Below, in pieces: positions 37,255 through 47,014 of a DNA stretch of 64,000 bases (position 1 is its first letter; the number at the start of each line of letters is the position of its first letter). Position numbers and translations under genes: made by a program. Under the pieces are notes generated by a model that was given only the letters and a program-made list of their open reading frames with translations, ran no database searches and was not told the origin of the DNA. Origin of the DNA: Schlesneria paludicola DSM 18645 (GTDB lineage Bacteria; Planctomycetota; Planctomycetia; Planctomycetales; Planctomycetaceae); contig NZ_JH636434.1 of assembly GCF_000255655.1 (NCBI RefSeq), positions 2,461,253-2,525,252 on the forward strand, written 5' to 3'.

Positions 37255-38132
37255 TGCCTACTGCCTCGAATTCTACGCCACCTGACGTCGCCGAATCGAT
37301 CGCTGGTTTGGTGCCAAAGCTTGCGTTGGTTCGGCGCGCGGGGAAATCAATTGGATTCGTCCCTACAATGGGAGCCCTGCACGCGGGCCACGTCAGCCTG
37401 ATGGAACGTGCCCGCGCCGAATGCGACATTGTCGTCGTCAGCATTTTCGTCAATCCGACGCAATTCGGCCCAAGTGAAGATTTCAACCGGTATCCTCGAC
37501 CGCGCGAAACGGATCTTCAGATCTGCGGCAATGCCGGCGTGGACTACGTATTCTATCCAACGGCGGGTGAAATCTATCCACCGGGCTATCGTACGTACGT
37601 TGATGTTGAAGGCCTGTCGACGATCCTGGAAGGCGCCATTCGACCAGGACATTTTCGCGGCGTCGCGACCGTCGTCACCAAACTGTTCTTGATCGTCGGC
37701 GCAAACCGTGCCTATTTCGGACAGAAGGATTACCAGCAGCAACTTGTCATTCGCACAATGACACGGGACCTGAACATTCCCACCAAGGTCATCGTGTGCC
37801 CGACATTGCGGGATCCTGATGGGTTGGCAATGAGCAGCCGGAATGCGTACCTGTCGCCCGCCGAACGAACGACGGGACTGGCGATCTCTCGCTCACTAAA
37901 GTTGGTCGTGCAGAGATTTCAAGCAGGGGAACGCGATCTTGAACTCTTGCGAACGACTCTGTCAGCCAGCCTGGCAAACATTGAGGGGTTGGCCGTCGAG
38001 TATGCGTTGATTGTTGATGGCACAACATTGGAAGACGTGACAAGCGCGGGACAGGAACTGGTGGCGCTTGTGGCAGCACGCGTCGGAAAGACGCGCCTGA
38101 TTGATAATATGGTGCTACAGCCTGACTCGTGA
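37254..38132 (+). CDS. panC: Pantothenate synthetase
   Basis: This 292-residue enzyme condenses pantoate and beta-alanine with ATP in pantothenate biosynthesis. The nucleotidyltransferase HIGH-like motif lies in FVPTMGALHAGHVSLM. The FVNPTQFGPSEDFNRYPR region, FGQKDYQQQLVIR and the KMSKS-like AMSSRNAYLS are all present. The length and order match the family. Translation is coupled to the DUF1571 gene upstream by a one-base overlap, and the lgt-family gene follows about 60 bases later. The product is cytoplasmic. Confidence 0.95.
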   Translation: MPTASNSTPPDVAESIAGLVPKLALVRRAGKSIGFVPTMGALHAGHVSLMERARAECDIVVVSIFVNPTQFGPSEDFNRYPRPRETDLQICGNAGVDYVFYPTAGEIYPPGYRTYVDVEGLSTILEGAIRPGHFRGVATVVTKLFLIVGANRAYFGQKDYQQQLVIRTMTRDLNIPTKVIVCPTLRDPDGLAMSSRNAYLSPAERTTGLAISRSLKLVVQRFQAGERDLELLRTTLSASLANIEGLAVEYALIVDGTTLEDVTSAGQELVALVAARVGKTRLIDNMVLQPDS

Positions 38133-38193
38133 TTGTCGTTCGCGCAATCAACTTCGACGTGGGCGTACGCATTTGAGCTGGGAAGGTCAAATT

Positions 38194-39315
38194 ATGTACC
38201 CGGTTTTATATCGAATCCCGCTGGATCTTGCCTGGGACCTGGGACCGCTCGGACGCGTACCATTCTTTGGGTTTGGCATCCTGCTCTTTGTCTGGGCACT
38301 TTACGGCGTCTGGATGTTCGTGTCACATCGGTCGGCACATCGCGCCGATCCGGCGGTGCCACAAAACCATTCTTGGCTTGTGACGTGGGGATTAATCGCG
38401 GCAGCCATTGCATTCGGGATCCCACGCTTGCAAGGGTTTGCCCAATTCAAAGACGGTGTCCCCATCTTTGGGTACGGACTGATGCTGTTCATCGGATTCA
38501 CGGCGGCTTCGTCGCTGGCCGCCTGGCGAGCCGAACGCGAAGGCCTGTCGAAAGAAGTGATCTGGGACCTGGCAATGTGGCTATTCATTCCAGGCATCGT
38601 CGGAGCACGCCTGTTCTATTTAATACAGTACGGCGACCGCGTATTCGCGGGTGTCCCGCTGGCGCAGTGGCCATTCGTCGCAGTCAATTTATCGCAGGGC
38701 GGGATCGTGCTCTACGGAGCCCTCTTGGGGGGAGCCGCCGGCTATTTCTCATTCTGCTTCCTGCGTCGCATTCGCCCGCTGGGACTGGCCGACATCATCG
38801 TTCCATCGGTCTTCGTCGGGATTGGATTCGGACGAATCGGATGCTTCTTGTACGGATGCTGCTACGGCGCCCAAACCGATCTGCCATGGGGCGTCAAGTT
38901 CCCTCAAGGAGCGATGGCGTTCATGGCCATGGTCGAAAAACACAAACTCGACGAAACGGCCCTATGCACCCCGGCACTGCATCCGACGCAGATCTACAGT
39001 TCGATCGACGGTTTCATGATTGCGGCACTCACGACATGGTACTTTTCGCGTCGGCGTCGCAATGGTGAAGTACTGGCGGTCGCCTTGATCATCTACCCGA
39101 TCACCCGTTTCTGCATGGAACTTTTGCGAGCGGACGAAGGGGGACAATTCGGAACGTCACTGACAATTTCTCAGTGGATCAGTATCGCTTTGTTCATCGT
39201 CAACCTGCCGTTCATGTATTACCTGTCGAAGCGCCCTGCCGTACGAGACCCGATCTTGATCCCCGGCGAATCCACACCGCTTCGCGCCGCCATGGCCGCC
39301 CCTTCAACGCGTTGA
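38194..39315 (+). CDS. lgt: Prolipoprotein diacylglyceryl transferase family protein
   Basis: This 373-residue polytopic membrane protein has about seven to eight helices and the Lgt architecture. GGIVLYGALLGGAAGY and GFGRIGCFLYGCCYG occupy the places of the Lgt signature. In E. coli the latter reads RxGNFxNG; here the Asn of GNF is Cys, giving the CCYG subtype. The ATG at 38194 has GGAAGG upstream, and an earlier in-frame ATG overlaps panC and is rejected. The family transfers diacylglycerol to the lipobox Cys of prelipoproteins. Several predicted lipoproteins are encoded in this window, so the activity is plausible, but the variant motif makes the exact reaction less certain. Confidence 0.82.
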   Translation: MYPVLYRIPLDLAWDLGPLGRVPFFGFGILLFVWALYGVWMFVSHRSAHRADPAVPQNHSWLVTWGLIAAAIAFGIPRLQGFAQFKDGVPIFGYGLMLFIGFTAASSLAAWRAEREGLSKEVIWDLAMWLFIPGIVGARLFYLIQYGDRVFAGVPLAQWPFVAVNLSQGGIVLYGALLGGAAGYFSFCFLRRIRPLGLADIIVPSVFVGIGFGRIGCFLYGCCYGAQTDLPWGVKFPQGAMAFMAMVEKHKLDETALCTPALHPTQIYSSIDGFMIAALTTWYFSRRRRNGEVLAVALIIYPITRFCMELLRADEGGQFGTSLTISQWISIALFIVNLPFMYYLSKRPAVRDPILIPGESTPLRAAMAAPSTR

Positions 39316-39691
39316 ACGCGAACACCGAGATTGGGCCTCGCCCAAGACCGGGAATAGAAGAATTCGCTCATAACAATTGCGACGATTGTGGTACTCGTTT
39401 TTCTGAAAAAAAGGCCGCTTTCGAGTTCATTTCCGTAACCCAACCTCGCTCGTATCCGATCATCCTCGCAGAAATTGGTTTAGGTCGAAGACGCCGCTTG
39501 ACATTGCCAAAGAACTCGATTAATGGTTCTCTCGCAATCAGTCGACCTGAAAAGAACGAACGAAAGCGGTTGTTAGCCAGTCCAGTTCGATCCGCTCGGC
39601 GATAGTCTTCTCCCGAATCGATCGAAATTGTGACTGATTTAAAATTGGGTTCACGAAGTCCTTTATTTCCGAAGTACCGAGGTTTGCTCCG
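39316..39691. other. Intergenic region without a supported gene
   Basis: About 375 bases between the lgt-family gene and the acidic protein. No frame or clear structure is supported. Confidence 0.4.
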
Positions 39692-40030
39692 ATGACCAGA
39701 GTCTTGCTCGAAGAAGAACATGCGCTGGCCGCTTGGCTGCCAAACACCCCAGCGGTCCTGTTCGCCAGCGCGGTTGCCGGCGTAACCGCCGCTCCACGTA
39801 TGGCCGACGACGAAGACGCTCCAAGCGATGACGACGAGAGCTTCGGCGACGATGATGAATTTGAAGAAGATGACGATATCGATGAACTTGACGAAGATGA
39901 AGAAATCGAAGACGACTTCGATGAATTCGACGACGAGGAGTTCGAAGACGAAGATGACGATTACGACGACGATGATGACCTGGATGATGATGACGACGAA
40001 GACGACGACGATGATGATGACGACTATTAA
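39692..40030 (+). CDS. Extremely acidic Asp/Glu-rich protein
   Basis: This is a 112-residue protein. The first 36 residues (MTRVLLEEEHALAAWLPNTP, then a small hydrophobic stretch) are ordinary, while the last 76 are about three-quarters Asp and Glu, interrupted by single aromatic or aliphatic residues. The end is an almost pure Asp run closed by Tyr. The protein is probably disordered and may bind divalent cations or basic proteins; no family was recognised. A GAGG sequence precedes the ATG. The tract is built mostly from GAT/GAC codons. A hairpin follows about 140 bases downstream. Confidence 0.6.
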   Translation: MTRVLLEEEHALAAWLPNTPAVLFASAVAGVTAAPRMADDEDAPSDDDESFGDDDEFEEDDDIDELDEDEEIEDDFDEFDDEEFEDEDDDYDDDDDLDDDDDEDDDDDDDDY

Positions 40031-40170
40031 TCCGTCGAATTCATGCATCGACGCGTCCACCCTCTGACGAAACCGTCTTTCAAGACGCGCTTCCAGGGTG
40101 CAAGACGCGATCGTCCACTCGAAAAAGTCCGCCGACGCTGGGCGTCGCGGATGTCGATGATTAATCTGAG

Positions 40171-40199
40171 CACCGGTCAGCAGATTCTGCCGACCGGTG
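40171..40199 (+). terminator. Hairpin terminator
   Basis: An 8-bp outer stem (caccggtc with gaccggtg) and a 5-bp inner stem (gcaga with tctgc) form one long hairpin followed by tttgcattt. Confidence 0.65.
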
Positions 40200-40305
40200 T
40201 TTGCATTTGCCCGCTACGAACGCCGCCGAAACGACTTGAATGTCGTGGCTTGTTGTCTGCATGTCGTGCGGCAATTCCGTTTTGAAGCAGAGGGGAGTGA
40301 ATCTT

Positions 40306-41130
40306 ATGCATGGGCTTTGGGCTCAAATCGAAGAAGCGACTCAGTCGATTCGAAATCATTGGAAAGGGACGCCCAAAGTTGGACTGATTCTGGGGACCGG
40401 ACTCGGCGGTCTGGCCGAGCAGATCGAGCAAGAAGCGACGATCCCTTACTCCGAGATCCCTCACTTCCCAGTCTCGACGGTTCAATCACACGCCGGGCGG
40501 CTCGTCTGCGGGACGCTGCGAGGCACCCCCATCGTCGCAATGGAAGGACGCTTTCATTACTACGAAGGCTACAGCCTGCAACAAGTCACGTTTCCCGTTC
40601 GCGTGATGAAGAATTTGGGAGCGAAAGATCTGCTGGTGACCAATGCCGCCGGCGGAATCAATCCGCAGTTGGACCTTGCAGATATCGTCGTGATCGAAGA
40701 CCACATCAACCTCATGCCGGATAATCCCCTGCGTGGCGTCAACGATGATCGACTTGGCCCGCGCTGGCCAGATTTGTGCGAACCGTATACCCAGTCGCTG
40801 ATTCAAACGGCCCGTAAGTCGGCCCTGGAACTGGGGATTCACGTCCATAAAGGTGTCTTTGTCGCGGTGTCGGGCCCGAACCTCGAAACGCGTGCAGAAT
40901 ATCGCATGCTCAAGCAGATGGGGGCAGACGTCGTCGGCATGTCCACCGTTCCGGAAGTGCTGGTCGCCGTCCATGCCGGCATGAGAGTCCTTGGATTTTC
41001 GGTTGTGACCGACCTGTGCCTTCCCGATCACCTCGAACCGGTCGATATCCCAAAAATCCTGGCCAACGCGGCAACCGGCGGCGAAAAACTCGCCAAACTG
41101 ATCCCCCGCGTGATCGAACAACTTGGCTAG
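40306..41130 (+). CDS. Purine nucleoside phosphorylase, trimeric class
   Basis: This 274-residue enzyme cleaves purine nucleosides with phosphate to base and (deoxy)ribose-1-phosphate. Family motifs are [45 protein letters not shown] and the substrate-binding run [14 protein letters not shown] followed by [13 protein letters not shown]. This identifies the PunA/mammalian-type trimeric class, not the hexameric DeoD class. The ATG at 40306 is chosen for its GGGGAG ribosome-binding site; the upstream frame is not supported. Cytoplasmic purine salvage. Confidence 0.93.
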   Translation: MHGLWAQIEEATQSIRNHWKGTPKVGLILGTGLGGLAEQIEQEATIPYSEIPHFPVSTVQSHAGRLVCGTLRGTPIVAMEGRFHYYEGYSLQQVTFPVRVMKNLGAKDLLVTNAAGGINPQLDLADIVVIEDHINLMPDNPLRGVNDDRLGPRWPDLCEPYTQSLIQTARKSALELGIHVHKGVFVAVSGPNLETRAEYRMLKQMGADVVGMSTVPEVLVAVHAGMRVLGFSVVTDLCLPDHLEPVDIPKILANAATGGEKLAKLIPRVIEQLG

Positions 41131-41387
41131 CCCACTTGGTTCTCTGCGCCTCCCGCGCCTCCAGTGTGGTCTCTCGAAGTACGCAAACGTTCGGGTGGGT
41201 CCAGCGGAGGAACGGGACGCACTGGAACACTGAGAAAACCCAGAACGACAACTCACCTCTGCGGCCAAAAAAAACGGGCCGTGCGAGGCGACTTTGATGC
41301 GGCTTGGTTACGATGTGCGTCGTCGCAGGCGAGGTCCGGTTCAACTCTGGCTGGACACTAGACCGCTTACCGAGAGGAACTGCATCC

Positions 41388-42182
41388 ATGATTCGATCGT
41401 TTGCCTTGTTCATGTTTGGCTTCGTCACCCTGATTGCCGCCCAACCGGCCATCTCTCAGGACGCGAAACCCAAGCCATTGAAAGCGCTGCTGGTCACCGG
41501 TGGCTGCTGCCATGATTATGGCAACCAGAAAGACATTTTGAAGAAGGGCATCGAAGCGCGAGCCATGGTCGAAGTCACGCAAGTGCATACGGCCGACACA
41601 ACAACCAAGGCTCGATTCAGTCTTTATGAAGACCCTAACTGGGCCAAAGGCTACGACGTCGTGCTGCATGACGAATGCACCTCCGACGTGGTCGACCAGA
41701 CCTACGTCGACAATATCCTAAATGCACACAAGAACGGATTGCCCGCCGTCAATCTGCACTGCGCAATGCACAGCTATCGCCTGCCAGGCAAAGAAGACTG
41801 GTTTGAATTCGTCGGAATTCAATCCGCCAAGCATGGTCCTCAAAAACCGATCGAAATCACGTTCATCGATCGCGAGCACGCCATTTCGAAGCCGCTCGAA
41901 AACTGGACGACCATCAACGAAGAGCTCTACAACAACTTGAAGGTGTTTCCTGCGGCCAAACCGTTGGCACGTGGACGCCAGGACACCGGAAAGGGTGTCG
42001 ACGACTACGTTGTGGCCTGGACAAACCAATTCGGAAAAGCGCGCGTCTTCAGTACTACTTTGGGGCACAACACCGAAACGGTGGCCGATGCCCGGTATCT
42101 GGACCTGGTGACACGTGGATTGCTGTGGTCCTGCGACAAACTCAATGCGCAATATCACCAGCCACTGAACGTTTCGCCTTAG
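41388..42182 (+). CDS. Secreted ThuA domain protein
   Basis: This 264-residue protein has a signal peptide (MIRSFALFMFGFVTLIAAQP, cleavage near residue 24). The mature part has the ThuA-like glutamine-amidotransferase-fold pattern: LKALLVTGGCCHDYGNQKD, then VLHDECTSDV and NLHCAMHSYR. Such proteins are abundant in planctomycetes and are associated with sugar or trehalose utilisation, but their reaction is unknown. The ATG at 41388 is preferred because of GAGAGGAA upstream and the signal peptide. Confidence 0.82.
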   Translation: MIRSFALFMFGFVTLIAAQPAISQDAKPKPLKALLVTGGCCHDYGNQKDILKKGIEARAMVEVTQVHTADTTTKARFSLYEDPNWAKGYDVVLHDECTSDVVDQTYVDNILNAHKNGLPAVNLHCAMHSYRLPGKEDWFEFVGIQSAKHGPQKPIEITFIDREHAISKPLENWTTINEELYNNLKVFPAAKPLARGRQDTGKGVDDYVVAWTNQFGKARVFSTTLGHNTETVADARYLDLVTRGLLWSCDKLNAQYHQPLNVSP

Positions 42183-42271
42183 TCGTCGCAACAATCCGTC
42201 CAAAGTTGCGACCATCTGACTCGAATGGCAGATGCGCAATTCGTGGAACGCCTGATGAGAGTTCGCAACTC

Positions 42272-42296
42272 GTGGCCGCAAGGTTTTTGCGGCCAC
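42272..42296. repeat. Inverted repeat, possible terminator
   Basis: A perfect 9-bp stem (gtggccgca with tgcggccac) has a 7-base loop that itself contains the T run. It lies about 90 bases downstream of the ThuA gene. Confidence 0.45.
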
Positions 42297-42406
42297 ACCC
42301 CCTCATTCGGGACGGAATCGTCGAATCGATTTGACTTCTGCATCGAAAACGAGCACTCTTTTCAGTGCCATTCACGTCGATCCCTTCGGATGAACAACAT
42401 CTGTTC

Positions 42407-42436
42407 TTCACAAAACCTTAACATCGGCGGTTTACA
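42407..42436 (+). promoter_or_regulatory. Candidate PHO box (TTNACA repeats)
   Basis: Three TTNACA hexamers (ttcaca, ttaaca, tttaca) are spaced by five and seven bases, about 90 bases before pstS. The arrangement resembles the PhoP box described for Bacillus subtilis (TT(A/T/C)ACA repeats about five bases apart). The PHO box of planctomycetes is not known to me, so this is tentative. Confidence 0.35.
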
Positions 42437-42524
42437 CTTCGCGTGCTTTGGGACGTTTGAAAACGGAGAAGTTTTCGACGACAACCATCAACACGAGAAG
42501 AATTTCGCCGGCGGAGATTTCAGG

Positions 42525-43568
42525 ATGAGGTTTTGTGATATCGGTCGACTCGCATCCCGCTGGATGGTTGTCACCGTCGTAATTTTGGCCGGCTGCGAAC
42601 TCAAAACGACGCCAAACAACCCCACCGCGTCAACAAGCCTTGGCGAGACGGCAACAAAATCAGTCTCCCCCAGCAACGCTGAGTCCGAAACAATCAGCGC
42701 CGAAGGCTCCAGCACCGTTTATCCCATCGCTCAGACGTTCGCTGTCGAATTCGAAAGAAACTCGAAGCACAAAGTCAGCGTCGGCCGTCAGGGAACGGGG
42801 GGTGGCTACAAGAAGTTCGTGAATCGTCAGGCCGATATCTGGAACGCCTCGCGAGGCATTGACGAGAAGGAAATCGAAGAACTCAAATCCAAGGGGATTG
42901 AATGGCTCGAGCTGACGATTGCCGTCGATGGAATCGTGATTGTCGTGAATCCACAGAATACATGGTGCACGGAAATCACCTGCGGACAATTGAAGCGGAT
43001 GTGGGAACCTGACAGTCAGGTCAAGACCTGGAAAGATTTGAACGCCGATTGGCCCGCGGAGCCCATTCAGCTTTATGGAGCCGATACAGATTCCGGGACA
43101 TTCGAATACTTTACCGAAGTGATCAACGGCAAGAAAAAAGCCAGCAACTTTCAGTACACACCCGCATCCGATGACAATATTCTGGTCACCGGAGTTGCGA
43201 GCAACAAATTCTCGCTGGGATACATTCCGTACGGCTATTACGTCGAAAACACCGAGAAACTGAAAGTGCTGAACGTTTCACCTTCCACTTCGGAAACAGC
43301 GGGTGCAGAGCCCGCAGTCGTTCCGACGGATGATTCGATTCTCAGTGGTGAATACAAGCCGTTGTCCCGCCCCTTGTTCATGTACGCGAGTCGGTCGTCA
43401 TTGCAAGCACGCCACGAAGTGGTGGACTTCTTGACATACGCTCTTTCGGATCAGGCCCAACCACTGATCCGAAAACGTGGCTTCGTGCCTGTCCGGGATG
43501 ATGTTCGTCAGGTGATGCAGAAGCGCTTGAGCGAGGCAGCACCGCATACAAAAACCGAGGGGAAATAA
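42525..43568 (+). CDS. pstS: Phosphate ABC transporter substrate-binding lipoprotein
   Basis: This 347-residue lipoprotein has a signal ending in the lipobox LAGC (residues about 22-25 from the ATG at 42525). The mature part has the PstS phosphate-binding pattern: ISAEGSSTVYPIAQTFAVEF, GRQGTGGGYKKF, and YGADTDSGTFEYFTEVI. The ATG has GGAG nearby, and the longer open frame upstream is noncoding. A candidate PHO box lies about 90 bases before it. It heads the pstS-pstC-pstA-pstB-phoU operon and delivers phosphate to the PstCA channel. Confidence 0.92.
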   Translation: MRFCDIGRLASRWMVVTVVILAGCELKTTPNNPTASTSLGETATKSVSPSNAESETISAEGSSTVYPIAQTFAVEFERNSKHKVSVGRQGTGGGYKKFVNRQADIWNASRGIDEKEIEELKSKGIEWLELTIAVDGIVIVVNPQNTWCTEITCGQLKRMWEPDSQVKTWKDLNADWPAEPIQLYGADTDSGTFEYFTEVINGKKKASNFQYTPASDDNILVTGVASNKFSLGYIPYGYYVENTEKLKVLNVSPSTSETAGAEPAVVPTDDSILSGEYKPLSRPLFMYASRSSLQARHEVVDFLTYALSDQAQPLIRKRGFVPVRDDVRQVMQKRLSEAAPHTKTEGK

Positions 43569-43690
43569 GGAACAAGCCCACGGCAATGGGATTGAGGTCG
43601 CCAAGTCGGCGTACCTGAGAATCGATCCCGTTCGAAGACTTTGTCGAATCGCACCGTTTCGCGGTATTCGATTTTCAAAAGGTTATTCTG

Positions 43691-44674
43691 GTGTTCAGCG
43701 GCGGACCGACTCGATCGGAAGAAACCTCGTCACTACGACGTAAGGTTTCGTGGACGCGCGTCCGCGAGCAGATCATCCAGGGGGTGCTCTTCCTCTGCTC
43801 ATTTCTGTCGATCGTGACGACGCTTAGCATCATCTATGTGCTGGTGACCGAGTCGTTGTTCGCGTTTCCGCCCCACAAGGCTTTCTTTCAGGAAGTGAGT
43901 TTCTACGAATTCTTCACGGAAACTCGTTGGACGCCTCAGTCAGACGGCCCTCAGCAACACTTCGGCGTATTGCCGCTGGTTTGTGGAACGATGTTGATCA
44001 CGGGGATTTCGGCGATGATCGGCCTGCCGATGGGGTTGATGATTGCGGTCTACCTCAGCGAATATTCCTCTCCCAGATCGCGACGCTGGGTGAAGCCTGC
44101 GCTGGAAATCTTGGCGGGCGTGCCGACTGTCGTCTACGGTTACTTTGCCTTGCGGTTCTTGACGCCGATGGTGATCGTCCCCATTTTCCAAGATGGACTT
44201 GGCCTCACGGTCCTGGGGAAAAACGCCTTAAGTGGCGGCATCGTCGTCGGGCTGATGATCATTCCGATGGTCGCGTCGCTCAGCGAGGACGTGCTGCGGT
44301 CCGTGCCTAATAGCCTTCGCGAATCGGGCTATGCCCTGGGTTCGACGAAGTTTGACGTCAGTACAAAAATCGTCGTTCCCGCGGCGCTGTCCGGTATTCT
44401 TGCTTCATTCCTACTTGCACTTTCCCGTAGCATCGGTGAAACGATGGCCGTGACGATTGCGTCTGCAGGTTTTCCGACCATCACGGCTAACCCACTCACG
44501 CACATCCAAACGATGACCGCGTTCATTGTCGAGGTCACACAAGGCGAAGTGGTGACGAATTCGATCCAGGAAAAAAGCCTGTACGCCGTAGCTCTGATGC
44601 TTTTCATCATTACCATGATGATGAATCTAATTTCTCAGTGGGTGCTATCTCGATTTCGTGAGGTCTATCAATGA
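43691..44674 (+). CDS. pstC: Phosphate ABC transporter permease PstC
   Basis: This 327-residue inner-membrane permease has six helices and the BPD permease EAA-like loop in [22 protein letters not shown] (quoted only in part). [14 protein letters not shown] and [13 protein letters not shown] are PstC-typical. The initiation codon appears to be GTG at 43691 with AAAAGG upstream. The last four bases overlap the pstA start (ATGA), so the two subunits are translationally coupled. Confidence 0.92.
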   Translation: MFSGGPTRSEETSSLRRKVSWTRVREQIIQGVLFLCSFLSIVTTLSIIYVLVTESLFAFPPHKAFFQEVSFYEFFTETRWTPQSDGPQQHFGVLPLVCGTMLITGISAMIGLPMGLMIAVYLSEYSSPRSRRWVKPALEILAGVPTVVYGYFALRFLTPMVIVPIFQDGLGLTVLGKNALSGGIVVGLMIIPMVASLSEDVLRSVPNSLRESGYALGSTKFDVSTKIVVPAALSGILASFLLALSRSIGETMAVTIASAGFPTITANPLTHIQTMTAFIVEVTQGEVVTNSIQEKSLYAVALMLFIITMMMNLISQWVLSRFREVYQ

Positions 44675-46044
44675 GCCTTCACGGAGAAATCTACGAACGT
44701 CGTCTGGTGTGGCGACACCGGATGGGCAAGGGATTCGAATGGCTTTGCCGACTCGCAACCCTGGCCGCGTTATCGACCCTGGTCATGTTGCTCGGATCCA
44801 TCCTCGCAACGGCCTTCAGTCCGGGCCGCGGAAAAGGTCTGACACCGGTCACGCTTTCAGGTGGCAGCCAGACGGCAACAGGCACAGCGAACACGGAGGC
44901 CAAGTCGCCCGAGATCGATATCAAATTTCGAGTCCGTGCCATCTTAGGTGGTCGATTCGTGCGAACGGATCAACCAGAGCGAACCGTCAAAGAATTCTCT
45001 GCCGACGAGATTCGGCACGATCAGATTCGATTTGATCATGATGGCAAACGCAAAGCGCCGGTGTTTGATCTCGAGCGGATATCTGCAGGTGGTTCTCCTG
45101 TCCTGCTCTCCAAAATTGGAGTCGAACCGCAGCCTCCGAATGAATTGATTCCTGACGTTCATGCCCCCCCGCCGTCAAAGACGTCGGGCTGGCTGACTTG
45201 GAACTTTCTCACACACTACAATTCTTATGATCCGCTTGAGGCAGGCATTCTTGGCGGGTTGTGGGGAAGCTTCTGGTTGATCGGCTTGACGACGGTGATG
45301 GCCGTGCCCTTGGGTGTGGGCGCTGCGGTTTATCTCGAAGAATATTCCAAGCCGACGCGCCTGACAAAATTGATCCAATTGAACATCGCCAACCTGGCTG
45401 GGGTTCCCTCGATCGTTTATGGCATTCTAGGCTTTACGGTGTTTTCCCGGATGTTCGGCATGTTTGACCGCGAGAAAACGGTGCTGTCTCTCAAGCCGTT
45501 CTTCTTCGCCCCCATCGACATTCCGTTGCCACTCGGCCCCGTTGTCCTCTCGGGGGCCTGCACGCTGGCCCTTTTGAGCTTGCCAATTATCATCATCGCC
45601 TCGCAAGAGGCACTGCGATCCGTGCCGGCGTCGTTACGTCATGCCGCCTATGCGCTGGGTGCGACGAAGTGGCAAACAATCTGGCATCAGGTCCTTCCTG
45701 CCGCCTTGCCCGGAATCCTCACGGGGGTCATCCTGTCGCTCTCACGAGCGATCGGTGAGGCCGCGCCACTGATGGTCATTGGCGTCGCAGCACAACTGAG
45801 TTATTCCCCGGGACGAATCACTGGTGTGGGTGATGTCGTCCAGCATCCTGATAAGTTACTCCGGGCTCCATTTGATCGATTCACCGCGTTGCCAATTCAG
45901 ATTTACAGTTGGATCAACGAGGCAGATCAGAACTTTGAACATGTTGCCGCGGCGGGTATCCTGGTCCTGCTGGGTTGTTTGCTCTCGGTGAATGGAATCG
46001 CCATTTTCATCCGGCAGCGTTTTCAGCAAAGAATCCGGTGGTAG
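44671..46044 (+). CDS. pstA: Phosphate ABC transporter permease PstA with large periplasmic insertion
   Basis: This 457-residue permease is much longer than the usual 280-300. Helix 1 lies at about 28-50. About 120 hydrophilic residues (51-170, ending in a Pro-rich run [11 protein letters not shown]) are inserted in the first periplasmic loop before the core permease, which continues from about 192 ([20 protein letters not shown]). The EAA-like loop, [17 protein letters not shown], and [14 protein letters not shown] are intact. The start overlaps pstC by four bases. The insertion has mixed beta-like composition with no recognised domain and may interact with PstS or the cell wall. Confidence 0.88.
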   Translation: MSLHGEIYERRLVWRHRMGKGFEWLCRLATLAALSTLVMLLGSILATAFSPGRGKGLTPVTLSGGSQTATGTANTEAKSPEIDIKFRVRAILGGRFVRTDQPERTVKEFSADEIRHDQIRFDHDGKRKAPVFDLERISAGGSPVLLSKIGVEPQPPNELIPDVHAPPPSKTSGWLTWNFLTHYNSYDPLEAGILGGLWGSFWLIGLTTVMAVPLGVGAAVYLEEYSKPTRLTKLIQLNIANLAGVPSIVYGILGFTVFSRMFGMFDREKTVLSLKPFFFAPIDIPLPLGPVVLSGACTLALLSLPIIIIASQEALRSVPASLRHAAYALGATKWQTIWHQVLPAALPGILTGVILSLSRAIGEAAPLMVIGVAAQLSYSPGRITGVGDVVQHPDKLLRAPFDRFTALPIQIYSWINEADQNFEHVAAAGILVLLGCLLSVNGIAIFIRQRFQQRIRW

Positions 46045-46086
46045 GCAAGTCGCCGACTGCTTGAACTTCAAATACGAATTCAGTCC

Positions 46087-46932
46087 ATGGCACTCGTTAA
46101 GCGATTTACGCAATTTGTTGATCCCCCCCGCGATAGCGGTGTCGCGGGCCAGCCATCGAACGGAGAGCCGACGTCGACTGTGCCGAAGATTGAAACGTGC
46201 GGGATGAGTTTCTTCTACGGAACGAAACAAGCCCTGCATGATATCAATCTGCGGATTCAGAGCCGTGCGGTCACCGCGTTGATCGGTCCTTCGGGATGCG
46301 GAAAGAGCACATACCTGCGATCGCTGAATCGCATGAATGACATTGTGGAAGGAACGCGCGTCACGGGCGAAGTACTGCTCGATGGGGAAGACGTCTATGC
46401 GCGTGACGTGGACGTGGTGTCATTGCGAAAACGCGTGGGAATGGTCTTTCAGAAATCGACGCCATTTCCCAAATCGATTTTCGACAACATCGCGTTTGGA
46501 CCACGAATCGCCGGACTGACGCAAAAGTCGGAATTGCAAAATATTGTCGAGCGGTGCCTGAAGCAGTCGGCCCTGTGGAATGAAGTGAAAGACCGCCTGA
46601 AAGATTCAGCGATGGCGCTGTCAGGTGGACAGCAGCAGCGTCTGTGCATCGCACGGGCCCTTGCGACAAACCCAGAAGTCCTGCTGATGGATGAACCCGC
46701 TTCGGCGCTCGATCCGGCATCCACTGCCCGAATTGAAGATCTGATTTTTGAACTGAAACAGAACTACACGATTGTGATCGTGACTCATAATATGCAACAA
46801 GCGGCCCGTGTCAGTGAAGTCACGGCGTTCTTCTGTGCCGGACGGCTTGTGGAGGTCGGACAAACACGACAATTGTTCACGAATCCGACTCAGAAAGAAA
46901 CGGAAGACTACATCACTGGACGGTTTGGATGA
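46087..46932 (+). CDS. pstB: Phosphate ABC transporter ATPase
   Basis: This 281-residue ATPase powers the Pst channel. Walker [20 protein letters not shown], the signature [16 protein letters not shown] and Walker [14 protein letters not shown] are all PstB-typical. The Asn-Arg-Met-Asn motif after Walker A is diagnostic for PstB. About 30 polar residues precede the domain. The stop is about 80 bases before phoU, in the same operon. Confidence 0.95.
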   Translation: MALVKRFTQFVDPPRDSGVAGQPSNGEPTSTVPKIETCGMSFFYGTKQALHDINLRIQSRAVTALIGPSGCGKSTYLRSLNRMNDIVEGTRVTGEVLLDGEDVYARDVDVVSLRKRVGMVFQKSTPFPKSIFDNIAFGPRIAGLTQKSELQNIVERCLKQSALWNEVKDRLKDSAMALSGGQQQRLCIARALATNPEVLLMDEPASALDPASTARIEDLIFELKQNYTIVIVTHNMQQAARVSEVTAFFCAGRLVEVGQTRQLFTNPTQKETEDYITGRFG

Positions 46933-47014
46933 CGTTCGGTTGAAGCACGATGGCCGTGCGGCCCGATTTGGCTTCCCTAGCCAATCCCTATCGCAGATGG
47001 CGAGAACATACACT

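Larger units (their letters stand above)
42183..42524. other. Intergenic region before the pst operon
   Basis: No gene is supported. It contains the inverted repeat at 42272-42296 and the TTNACA repeats proposed as a PHO box. Confidence 0.4.

Noticed and set aside
38133..39068. Open frame of 311 codons on the plus strand in another frame of the lgt-family gene
   Set aside because: It is Arg/Pro-rich and without motifs, and the overlapping lgt frame has clear membrane and family signatures.
39368..40060. Hydrophobic Ile/Val-rich open frame of 230 codons on the minus strand
   Set aside because: It is the reverse complement of the Asp-rich GAT/GAC tract, which turns into ATC/GTC codons; it looks like a membrane protein only by that artefact.
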